A stretch of DNA of 24,495 nt from the NCBI GenBank assembly GCA_045650025.1, contig JAZRQR010000133.1:1-24495 (forward strand). Reading direction: 5' to 3'. Made by a program: the position numbers and the translations under genes. Shown piece by piece: positions 6,939-13,622 of the stretch (position 1 is its first letter; every line of letters begins with the position of its first letter). The notes beneath the pieces are model-generated. The model had not been told where the DNA came from. It was given only the letters and a program-made list of their open reading frames with translations, and searched no databases. This DNA is from SVQP01 sp045650025 (GTDB lineage Bacteria; Bacillota; Clostridia; Oscillospirales; CAG-272).

Positions 6939-7949
6939 ATGAAAATTTTTTTGACTTTGACGCTTTGCTTGCTGCTGTGCGCGACCGCTTTTACGGGGTG
7001 CGCGGCAACCAAGGAGCAAAGAGAGATCAAAAAAACGCTCAAGCAAGCCGTGCAGCTCTTGGAGGACGGCAAAACGCAACAGGCTTACGATGCTTTTCTT
7101 TCGATCAAAGACGAACCCGAGGCGGCACAGTATCTTTCGCACTTTGTGTTCCGCTGTGCACGCATGACCACCGAGGATAACTCCGAGAGCACCGAATCCG
7201 TGTTTGAGTACGATCAGTATGGAAGGATAACCAAGATTGAAAAAACCATTGACAACGGCATCTGGGATCCCTATACCGAGGTAACCGTGTACGAATACGA
7301 TGAGCAAAACCGCGTGACCCGATATAATCACACGTGCTATGAATACGATGATCGTGGCAACATCATCAAGGCAACCGGGTCCAACGGCAGGTATGCAGAG
7401 TTTGCGTATGACGAGCAGGGGCATTGTACTCTGGAAACGTTTATGAATTCCGAGGGAAGTGTGTATCTGACGTATCAGTATGAATATAACGAATACGGTG
7501 ACGTGGTCGTCAGCAACAAGGACGATGTGTACGGTGGACGAACTATGACGTTTACGTATGCGTATGAATACGACCTGAATGGCAACATGATCAAAAGAGA
7601 ATCGGGAGAGGTCACGGACACCTGGGAATACGACGAGCAGGGGCGGGAGATCCGCTATGAAAGGCAACAGCAGTACGGCTATTATTATATCCAAACCACC
7701 AAGTATGACGAGCACGGCAACGTTGCCGAGCGCACCACCCAAAAGCCGCTGACGCAATCCTCCTCGTATATCATAAATAACGTTTATACGTACGAGCGCG
7801 ATTACAATGATTTCGGTGTGATCCTGTGGGAAAAGTATTACGACGACGGCTATTTGCAGCTTACCACCGAATATTTCGATTTTACAATCTACTACAACCC
7901 CTACGGTGAGCCCGAAATTCCCGACGAGTATATGGGGATCGGGGCATAA
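6939..7949 (+). CDS. YD-repeat (RHS-type) lipoprotein, copy 1 (336 aa)
   Basis: Surface lipoprotein: basic start, hydrophobic segment, lipobox FTGC with Cys21. Residues about 30-70 form a TPR-like helical pair (KQAVQLLEDGKTQQAYDAFL). From about residue 88 to 260 there are eight or nine YD repeats of the form [YF]EYDxxGxxI, for example YEYDDRGNIIKA and YEYDLNGNMIKR, each about 20-25 residues. YD repeats in RHS/teneurin proteins build a beta-shell and bind carbohydrate, but here there is no RHS core motif and no C-terminal toxin, so a standalone sugar-binding or structural role is inferred. Start set at 6939 by GGAAAGGAG; an in-frame ATG at 6891 lacks a site and would bury the signal peptide. 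The 75-bp gap before it shows no good promoter, only an A/T hairpin. Paralogue of the gene at 8066. Confidence 0.85.
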   Translation: MKIFLTLTLCLLLCATAFTGCAATKEQREIKKTLKQAVQLLEDGKTQQAYDAFLSIKDEPEAAQYLSHFVFRCARMTTEDNSESTESVFEYDQYGRITKIEKTIDNGIWDPYTEVTVYEYDEQNRVTRYNHTCYEYDDRGNIIKATGSNGRYAEFAYDEQGHCTLETFMNSEGSVYLTYQYEYNEYGDVVVSNKDDVYGGRTMTFTYAYEYDLNGNMIKRESGEVTDTWEYDEQGREIRYERQQQYGYYYIQTTKYDEHGNVAERTTQKPLTQSSSYIINNVYTYERDYNDFGVILWEKYYDDGYLQLTTEYFDFTIYYNPYGEPEIPDEYMGIGA

Positions 7950-7973
7950 GACAAATACAGAAATGCAGAAAAA

Positions 7974-8012
7974 TTCCCCTTGTTGATTGACAACAGGGGG
8001 ATTTTGTGTTAT
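7974..8012 (+). repeat. 39-bp terminator/promoter module, copy 1
   Basis: These 39 bp are identical to 9098-9136, 1124 bp apart. The sequence holds both a hairpin and the -35 box, spacer and start of the -10 of the next gene. The identity stands out because the flanking paralogous genes themselves have diverged. Confidence 0.9.
7975..8005 (+). terminator. Intrinsic terminator of YD lipoprotein 1, overlapping a promoter
   Basis: Stem 7975-7985 with 7991-8001 (11 bp with one G-U wobble, 7980-7996), loop ATTGA, followed by TTTTGTGTT. The downstream arm shares bases with the -35 element at 7987-7992. Confidence 0.75.
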
Positions 8013-8015
8013 GCT
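7987..8015 (+). promoter_or_regulatory. Promoter of YD lipoprotein 2, embedded in the terminator
   Basis: TTGACA 7987-7992, 17-bp spacer ending TGT (extended -10), TATGCT 8010-8015. The -35 falls in the loop and 3' arm of the hairpin. Confidence 0.8.
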
Positions 8016-8065
8016 TTTCAAAGAAGGATTCTCCAAAATAGGATTAACAGGAAAGGTGAAACAAT

Positions 8066-9088
8066 ATGAAACGTATTTTGATTGTCATGCTTTGTTTGCT
8101 GCTTTGTCTGAGCGTTTTTACAGGATGCTCCGCAAACGGCGGTCTGATCGGGAATCAAAGCACCTATGATCAGGCGGTGCAGTTGCTGCAAGAAGGCAAA
8201 TTGCAGGAGGCGTATGATCTTTTTTTGACTATTGACGATTATCGCGACGTGCCTAAGTATTTAGAGGGCTTTTCGTACGTTTATGAAACATCTACGAGCC
8301 AAAACACCAGTGGGGCTGCGTACACCATGCACTGTGAATACGATGCATACGGCAGATTGATCAGATCCGTCAAAGATCAACACACCGCGAGCGGTAACCA
8401 ATTTGAGGTGGTCAGAGCATATACGTATGATGATCAGGGTAATGTAGTTGAGTTCAAGTATAAACGAGGGAGTACCTACGATTACGCTACAAGATATGAA
8501 TACGATCAGGATAGGAACATGATTAAAATAATCCATCCCGATGGCCAGGTTTATGAGTACACGCATGACAAGCAGGGAAACGTACTCACAGAGGTTATGA
8601 AGCGTGAGTTGGGTGAGGTTTTTCAAAAACACATCTATCAGTATAACAGACGTGGCGATGTCATTGAAGAAACCATTGAGCAGTACGTGAACAATAAAAC
8701 CTCTTCGATAACATACCGGTGGCAATATGATTATGACGGTAAGGGAAATATGCGCAAGAAAGAATCGGATGGGTATTACGAGACGTTTGAATATGACGAG
8801 AACGGAAGAGTGACCCATCACGTTATCCATCGTTCGCAATTAGATCAGGAGACCGTGCAATCTTTCAAATACGATTCTCACGGCAACGTGATCGAACATC
8901 ATTACGATAACGGTAAAAACGAGTATACGCACACGTATGAGTTTGAGTATGATGATCACGGTAACGTGTTATCCGTTATTTCCTACAGTGGCGGCGAGGT
9001 TTTCCAAACCGAAACCTATTCCGGATATAAGCTGTGTTACAGCCCCTATGGAAAAACCGTTATGCCCGAGGATGGAGCCGACTATTAA
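8066..9088 (+). CDS. YD-repeat (RHS-type) lipoprotein, copy 2 (340 aa)
   Basis: Paralogue of the gene at 6939 with the same plan: signal peptide and lipobox FTGC (Cys21, the same position), a TPR-like segment (about 33-68, YDQAVQLLQEGKLQEAYDLFL), then about nine YD repeats over residues 88-310, for example YTYDDQGNVVEF, FEYDENGRVTHH and FKYDSHGNVIEH. It ends in YSPYGKTVMP, matching YNPYGEPEIP in copy 1. The opening region and repeat order are shared, but the repeats have diverged widely, consistent with an old duplication. This copy is more AT-rich and uses TTA codons, which copy 1 lacks throughout. No toxin or RHS core domain. Ribosome binding site GGAAAGGTG. It has its own promoter in the 39-bp module. 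Function unknown; extracellular ligand binding is inferred. Confidence 0.85.
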   Translation: MKRILIVMLCLLLCLSVFTGCSANGGLIGNQSTYDQAVQLLQEGKLQEAYDLFLTIDDYRDVPKYLEGFSYVYETSTSQNTSGAAYTMHCEYDAYGRLIRSVKDQHTASGNQFEVVRAYTYDDQGNVVEFKYKRGSTYDYATRYEYDQDRNMIKIIHPDGQVYEYTHDKQGNVLTEVMKRELGEVFQKHIYQYNRRGDVIEETIEQYVNNKTSSITYRWQYDYDGKGNMRKKESDGYYETFEYDENGRVTHHVIHRSQLDQETVQSFKYDSHGNVIEHHYDNGKNEYTHTYEFEYDDHGNVLSVISYSGGEVFQTETYSGYKLCYSPYGKTVMPEDGADY

Positions 9089-9097
9089 ATACAAAAT

Positions 9098-9136
9098 TTC
9101 CCCTTGTTGATTGACAACAGGGGGATTTTGTGTTAT
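9098..9136 (+). repeat. 39-bp terminator/promoter module, copy 2
   Basis: Exact copy of 7974-8012, now placed between the second YD lipoprotein and the oxidoreductase operon. Confidence 0.9.
9099..9129 (+). terminator. Intrinsic terminator of YD lipoprotein 2, overlapping a promoter
   Basis: Same hairpin as at 7975: stem 9099-9109 with 9115-9125, loop ATTGA, then TTTTGTGTT. Confidence 0.75.
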
Positions 9137-9139
9137 ACT
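9111..9139 (+). promoter_or_regulatory. Promoter of the oxidoreductase/DUF4091 operon
   Basis: TTGACA 9111-9116, 17-bp spacer ending TGT, TATACT 9134-9139. This is closer to consensus than copy 1, which has TATGCT. Confidence 0.85.
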
Positions 9140-9180
9140 GTATTCTGTAAAAATTTGTATTTCTGAAAGGAAACAAAACT

Positions 9181-10134
9181 ATGAAACTCAGAGTAGCAGA
9201 AGTTGGCATGGGTGGTATCAGCGGCGCGCACGTTCCCGCATGGACCCGCATGGAGGACGTGGAGCTGGTTGCTATTTGCGACATTCGCCCCGAGATGATG
9301 GATCGCTATGACAGCAAGACCACCGCGCGCAAGTACACCGATTTTGACGAGATGCTGGCAAATGAGCAGATCGATATCTTAGATATCACGCTGCCCACCT
9401 ACCTGCACGTGGACTTTGCCATTAAAGCAATGGAAAAGGGCATTCACGTCGTATCCGAAAAGCCCATCGCGCTCAAGCGCGAGGACGTGGCACGCGCATA
9501 CGATTGCGCCAAGGCAAACGGCAAGTGCTTTATGATCGCGCAGGTGCTGCGCTGGTGGCCCGAGTACGTCTACCTCAAGGACTGCATTGACACCGGCAGA
9601 TACGGCAAGCTGGTCAGCGGTACCATGACACGTATCGGTGCAATTCCGATTGCAAGCTGGGATAACTGGATGCAGGATCCCGAGCGCAGCGGTATGGTGC
9701 CCTTCGATCTGCACATTCACGATCTGGATTTCCTGGTTTATACACTTGGCAAGCCCGAGGTGGAGCACGTGTTCCACGGTATGGATTACGTACACGCGAT
9801 CTATAAGTACGGTGACGCACGCGTGGCGTGCGAGGCGGCTTGGTTCCACGCACCCGTACAGTTCTCGGCAACCTTCCGTATGCAGTTTGAGCACGCTGTG
9901 CTGGAGTTCAACGGCGCGGGTCTGAAGATCTACAAGGAAGACTGGACCACGCAGGATATGAACACGGCAAGCAATATTGAAGAAGGTTGCTACGTGCCTC
10001 AGTCCGACGGCTATTACAACGAGCTGCGCTACTTTGCGGACTGCGTCAAGGCAGGCAAATTCCCCGAAATGGTTAAGGCAGAGGAGCTGGAGGCTGTTAT
10101 CGACACCATCAAAGAGGTTTACGCTTCTAAATAA
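9181..10134 (+). CDS. Gfo/Idh/MocA-family NAD(P)-dependent oxidoreductase
   Basis: Two-domain sugar or cyclitol dehydrogenase of 317 residues, near the family's usual 330-370. N-terminal Rossmann fold: GMGGISG at residues 9-15 binds the dinucleotide, and CDIRPE at 33-38 ends the second strand. Glu93-Lys94-Pro95 (SEKPIAL) carries the catalytic Lys. The C-terminal domain has DLHIHDLD at 176-183, where His180 and Asp176 are the usual catalytic pair. It probably oxidises a sugar or sugar-derived hydroxyl in the cytosol; the substrate is not readable. Ribosome binding site GAAAGGAAA. It is co-transcribed with a GH123-like lipoprotein 21 bp downstream, which suggests a carbohydrate role. Confidence 0.9.
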   Translation: MKLRVAEVGMGGISGAHVPAWTRMEDVELVAICDIRPEMMDRYDSKTTARKYTDFDEMLANEQIDILDITLPTYLHVDFAIKAMEKGIHVVSEKPIALKREDVARAYDCAKANGKCFMIAQVLRWWPEYVYLKDCIDTGRYGKLVSGTMTRIGAIPIASWDNWMQDPERSGMVPFDLHIHDLDFLVYTLGKPEVEHVFHGMDYVHAIYKYGDARVACEAAWFHAPVQFSATFRMQFEHAVLEFNGAGLKIYKEDWTTQDMNTASNIEEGCYVPQSDGYYNELRYFADCVKAGKFPEMVKAEELEAVIDTIKEVYASK

Positions 10135-10155
10135 TTTATTTGCAAGGAGCATGAC

Positions 10156-12192
10156 ATGAAAACACGTTTCAACGGCATTTTGCTGCTTGCTTTGGCGGCG
10201 ATCGTGCTGCTGTCGGCTTGCACGGGCGGAGAGAGCTCTTTTGATACCGAGACGTATCCCGAGACCGAGCTGACCGATGCACAGACGACCGAGCCCGCAA
10301 CCGAAACCGAGCAGGGAGCTACCGAGCCCGAATCGACCGAGCCCGACACGACCGCACCCGATAGCACCGATCCCGAATCGACTGCACCCGAAACCACCGA
10401 GCCCGAAACCTCTACTGAAGAGGCAACTACCGAGCCTGAGCCGGTCGATCCTTTGGCGCAGTATCAGCTGGGCTATGGCTCGAGCATGGATATGTCGGCG
10501 TATGATCCCATTCCCGACAAGACCCTGCCCGTAGCCCCCGATGACGATCCCGCCGTGCTTTTGTGGTTTGATCACATCACCGAAAAGGTGGATCGCTACA
10601 CCATCGTACGTGACGGTGACCCGACCTACGTCATCCAGATGGCGAAAAACGAGATGGAGGGCTGCCAGTTCTTTATCCATTCGCCCGCGGAAAAGCGCAT
10701 TACGGTCAAGATCTCGGATTTCACCAATGCAAACGGCGATACGCTGGCTACCGAGCTTGGCGTGGAATACTACGTGGAGGACGGCTACGTGGACATGAAG
10801 TTCCCGGGCAATCCCGTATATCCCGATGCAGTGGTTCCTTACGCATCTTACATTTCCAAGACCGATGGCGGTAACTACGAGGAAGGTCCTTGGGTTACGG
10901 TTGGTCCTTACTCCTATAAGCCCTGGGAGCCCGAAAAGTACCCCTATCGCGATACCTCTCGCGCATTCGTGGTGCAGGCGGTGACCACGCCCGACTCCAA
11001 GCCCGGCGCTTACGTGGCAACCATTGAAATTTGCGATTACGATACCGGCAAGTGCATCAAGATGGCAAACGTGTACACCTACGTGTACGACGTGACGCTG
11101 TCCGAGCAGACTGCGCTGGCAACCTCGTTCCAGATCTGGGGCGCAAGCATTATTGAGCAGTATGCAAATCAGGGCTTTGCGGCAAGCGAGTACGATATTC
11201 TCAAGGCAACCTCCGAGTTCTTGCTCAAGTACCGTATCTCCACCAACGCAACCTTTGATTACGGCACCGAATGGCTGTCCAATCCCCGCGTGACCACCAT
11301 CCGCGTGACCACCAAGGAGCAGTACCTGGCGCTTAAGGATGACCCCATTCTGGCTCCCAAGATGTTCTACTACGGACAGGATGAGCCGGGCACCTCTCGT
11401 CCGAATATCGGCGACTCGACCGGCAAGAACAGCGTGACCAAGCTCAAGGAAGAGGCAGAAATGCTGCTCAACGACTGGGGCTGGACCGATTACCGCATGG
11501 TATCTCCCTTTGAGATGAACATTGCGTACACGCTGTACGGCGCCAAGGACCAGATCGACTTTATGTCCAAGTACGTCAGCATCCTGTGTCCCAAGTTCTA
11601 CAGCTTTACCCCCAGAGCCTTGTCCGCAACCCCCGGTGCGCGTTATACGCAGACCGAAAAGCAGGATAAGCGCTTTGGTGAGTTTGAAGAGCGCATGCAC
11701 GGATACGTGGAAAACAACGGAACCGAGCTGTGGGCATACGTTTCCTGCGTGCCCGCATATACCGCGCCCTACCAGAATGTTCTGCTGTACAGCGACGGTA
11801 CGCAGGGGCGTACCATGTTCTGGACCTGCTTTGAGCTGGATGTGACCGGTTTCCTTTACTGGCACGTTTCCAACTACGAGGGCGTTGGCGGCAACACCTT
11901 CACCATGCGTTGTCCCTTCCCCAAGGAAGGTCCCGGCGATGGCATTCTGATCTATCCCGGTGCGGTATACGGTCAGCTTGATCCCATTCCTTCGCTGCGT
12001 CTGATCTGCATGCGCGAGGGTATTGAGGATTACCAGCTGCTCTCCATGCTGGAAGAGGCAAAGGGCGAGGCGTATGCCGATGAGCTGGTGCACCATATCG
12101 TGACCAGCACCATTACCTTTACCGAGGATGACGATACCGTCTACAACGTGCATTCCTATCTGCTCCGCGCACTCGAGCAGGCACAAAATTAA
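10156..12192 (+). CDS. DUF4091 / GH123-like lipoprotein with Thr-Pro-Glu linker (678 aa)
   Basis: Surface-anchored, probable glycoside hydrolase. The signal peptide ends in lipobox LSAC with Cys22. Residues about 25-98 form an acidic Thr/Pro/Glu/Ser tether, including six exact 5-residue periods at 56-85. Two globular parts follow: an N-terminal beta-rich domain (about 125-320) and a TIM-barrel-like region with YGQDEPG, whose Asp409-Glu410 sits where GH123 enzymes carry the catalytic Asp/Glu pair. The end, GDGILIYPG ... PSLRLICMREGIEDYQLL (about 595-630), is the hallmark of DUF4091. GH123 enzymes are beta-N-acetylgalactosaminidases using substrate-assisted catalysis, but DUF4091 proteins are broader, so the substrate is open. 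Ribosome binding site AAGGAG; co-transcribed with the oxidoreductase. Confidence 0.85.
   Translation: MKTRFNGILLLALAAIVLLSACTGGESSFDTETYPETELTDAQTTEPATETEQGATEPESTEPDTTAPDSTDPESTAPETTEPETSTEEATTEPEPVDPLAQYQLGYGSSMDMSAYDPIPDKTLPVAPDDDPAVLLWFDHITEKVDRYTIVRDGDPTYVIQMAKNEMEGCQFFIHSPAEKRITVKISDFTNANGDTLATELGVEYYVEDGYVDMKFPGNPVYPDAVVPYASYISKTDGGNYEEGPWVTVGPYSYKPWEPEKYPYRDTSRAFVVQAVTTPDSKPGAYVATIEICDYDTGKCIKMANVYTYVYDVTLSEQTALATSFQIWGASIIEQYANQGFAASEYDILKATSEFLLKYRISTNATFDYGTEWLSNPRVTTIRVTTKEQYLALKDDPILAPKMFYYGQDEPGTSRPNIGDSTGKNSVTKLKEEAEMLLNDWGWTDYRMVSPFEMNIAYTLYGAKDQIDFMSKYVSILCPKFYSFTPRALSATPGARYTQTEKQDKRFGEFEERMHGYVENNGTELWAYVSCVPAYTAPYQNVLLYSDGTQGRTMFWTCFELDVTGFLYWHVSNYEGVGGNTFTMRCPFPKEGPGDGILIYPGAVYGQLDPIPSLRLICMREGIEDYQLLSMLEEAKGEAYADELVHHIVTSTITFTEDDDTVYNVHSYLLRALEQAQN
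10321..10410 (+). repeat. Six in-frame 15-bp tandem units encoding T-x-P-[ED]-[ST]
   Basis: Six consecutive 15-bp units (10321, 10336, 10351, 10366, 10381, 10396) each begin ACCG or ACTG and encode TEPES, TEPDT, TAPDS, TDPES, TAPET and TEPET. They form the core of the extracellular tether. An exact period in coding DNA is prone to slippage, so copy number may vary between strains. Confidence 0.9.
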
Positions 12193-12199
12193 CATTTCT

Positions 12200-12227
12200 C
12201 CCCGTGGCGTTCGCCACGGGGATTTTT
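12200..12227 (+). terminator. Strong intrinsic terminator before the BMP cassette
   Basis: A perfect 10-bp GC-rich stem, 12200-12209 with 12212-12221, has a two-base nominal loop and is followed by ATTTTTT. Confidence 0.92.
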
Positions 12228-12303
12228 TATGTGCAAAAGCACCAAAATACGAGTGCGAAATAGCGGAGGTTTGAACAAAAAACAAATTATCGTGACGAAT
12301 ATA

Positions 12304-12332
12304 TTGATTTTATGTGAAAAATATGCGATAAT
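12304..12332 (+). promoter_or_regulatory. Promoter of the BMP/ABC transporter cassette
   Basis: TTGATT 12304-12309, 17-bp spacer ending TGC (extended -10), GATAAT 12327-12332. Leader about 50 nt; no folded riboswitch is apparent in it. Confidence 0.7.
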
Positions 12333-12349
12333 GTATACGATAGTGTACA
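12332..12349 (+). promoter_or_regulatory. Possible operator overlapping the BMP transcription start
   Basis: TGTATAC-GATA-GTGTACA is an 18-bp imperfect palindrome (6 of 7 arm positions match). It touches the last base of the -10 and covers the expected start site, where a repressor would block initiation. No regulator gene is nearby, so this is pattern only. Confidence 0.4.
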
Positions 12350-12387
12350 ATCACTCATCAACAATTATTTTTAAGGGAGGAAAAATC

Positions 12388-13569
12388 ATGAAAAGATTTT
12401 TTACCGCGCTCTTGGCCCTGCTGATGGTTCTGTCGCTGGGCACCCTGGTTGCTTGTAACGATACCGCGACTGACGGTACCGAGTACAAGGTAGCAATGAT
12501 CACCGACTACGGCGACATTACCGACCAGTCCTTCAACCAGACCACTTGGGAAGCTGTTGTAAAGTTCGGTCAGGACAACAACATCGAGACCAAGTACTAC
12601 AAGCCCACCACTAACGACACCGCTGCACGCGTTGCATCGGTTGAGCTGGCAATTGCAGATGGCTTTAACGTCATTGTAATGCCCGGTTATGCATTTGGTG
12701 GCACCATTGCAGAGATCTCTGCACAGTATCCCGACGTTAAGTTCGTTGCTCTGGACGTTGCAAAGGGCGACCTTCTTGAGGCAGGCGTTGCACTCAAGGG
12801 CGAGAGCTACGACTACAACCCCGACAACTGGAAGCTGGAAGACTACGTATATATGGACAACGTATATTGCGCAATCTACCAGGAAGAGCTCTCCGGCTAC
12901 ATGGCTGGTTATGCAGCAGTTAAGATGGGCTACACCAAGCTCGGCTTCCTGGGCGGTATGGCAGTTCCCGCAGTTATCCGTTTCGGTTACGGCTACGTAC
13001 AGGGCGTTGACGCTGCAGCTAAGGAGCTGGGCATCACGGTTGAGATGAAGTACGCTTACGGTAACCAGTTCTTCGGCGATGCTGATATCACCGCAGTAAT
13101 GGACACCTGGTATGCAGGCGGCACCGAGGTCGTATTCGCATGCGGCGGCGGTATCTACACCTCTGCAGCAGAGGCTGCTAAGAAGGTTGGCGGTAAGGTC
13201 ATCGGCGTTGACGTTGACCAGAAGGCGATCATCGACGGTATGTACGGCGAGGGCATGACCATCACTTCCGCTATGAAGGGTCTGTACCCCACCACCATTG
13301 ACGCACTGACCGACATTATCATCAACGACAAGTGGGATGAGTACAAGGGCAAGATCGAGACTCTGGGTCTTGTTTCCGGTGACGACGCTACTCTGAACTA
13401 CGTTCAGATCCCCACCGCAACCACCCAGTTCTGCGATGCATTTACCCAGGCTGACTATGCAGCTATGGTAAAGGCTATGTACGAAGGCACCATCAAGGTT
13501 TCCGCGGACATTGCAGCAGAGCCTGCAACCACCAACGTAACCGTTGAGTGGCTGGGTAACATCAAGTAA
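12388..13569 (+). CDS. BMP-family nucleoside-binding lipoprotein
   Basis: Substrate-binding lipoprotein of a nucleoside ABC importer (Bmp/PnrA/Med family). Signal peptide with lipobox LVAC, lipidated Cys23. The start of the mature protein, AMITDYGDITDQSFNQTTWE, parallels the PnrA opening (VTDxGxxxDxSFNQxxWE), where Asp, Asn and Trp/Phe contact the nucleoside; the later VVFACGGGIYTSAAEAAKK matches the family's hinge region. 393 residues. Start at 12388 fixed by AAGGGAGG; an in-frame ATG at 12229 would add 53 residues ahead of the signal peptide. Codon use is strongly biased to GCA, GTT, AAC, TAC, ATC, AAG and GGC/GGT, suggesting high expression relative to the neighbours. Heads the cassette with an ATPase and two permeases. 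Ligand (purine or pyrimidine nucleoside) inferred. Confidence 0.92.
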   Translation: MKRFFTALLALLMVLSLGTLVACNDTATDGTEYKVAMITDYGDITDQSFNQTTWEAVVKFGQDNNIETKYYKPTTNDTAARVASVELAIADGFNVIVMPGYAFGGTIAEISAQYPDVKFVALDVAKGDLLEAGVALKGESYDYNPDNWKLEDYVYMDNVYCAIYQEELSGYMAGYAAVKMGYTKLGFLGGMAVPAVIRFGYGYVQGVDAAAKELGITVEMKYAYGNQFFGDADITAVMDTWYAGGTEVVFACGGGIYTSAAEAAKKVGGKVIGVDVDQKAIIDGMYGEGMTITSAMKGLYPTTIDALTDIIINDKWDEYKGKIETLGLVSGDDATLNYVQIPTATTQFCDAFTQADYAAMVKAMYEGTIKVSADIAAEPATTNVTVEWLGNIK

Positions 13570-13622
13570 TTTTTTACCCGGATAATTTTTGATTAGTTAG
13601 TACCTAAAAGGGGGGAATTGAT

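Noticed and set aside
6939..9088. RHS polymorphic toxin with immunity gene
   Set aside because: The YD proteins are short lipoproteins without the RHS core motif or a variable C-terminal toxin, and no immunity gene follows.
9379..12285. 968-residue open frame on the - strand
   Set aside because: It runs in register opposite the oxidoreductase and DUF4091 genes, contains no recognisable motif, and exists only because those genes avoid TTA/CTA/TCA codons.
12333..12387. Purine/guanine riboswitch before the nucleoside transporter
   Set aside because: The leader is only about 50 nt and has no conserved riboswitch core; only a short palindrome at the start site is visible.
12229..12387. N-terminal extension of the BMP lipoprotein to the ATG at 12229
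   Set aside because: It would put 53 residues, including the promoter region, before a textbook lipoprotein signal peptide that has its own AAGGGAGG site.
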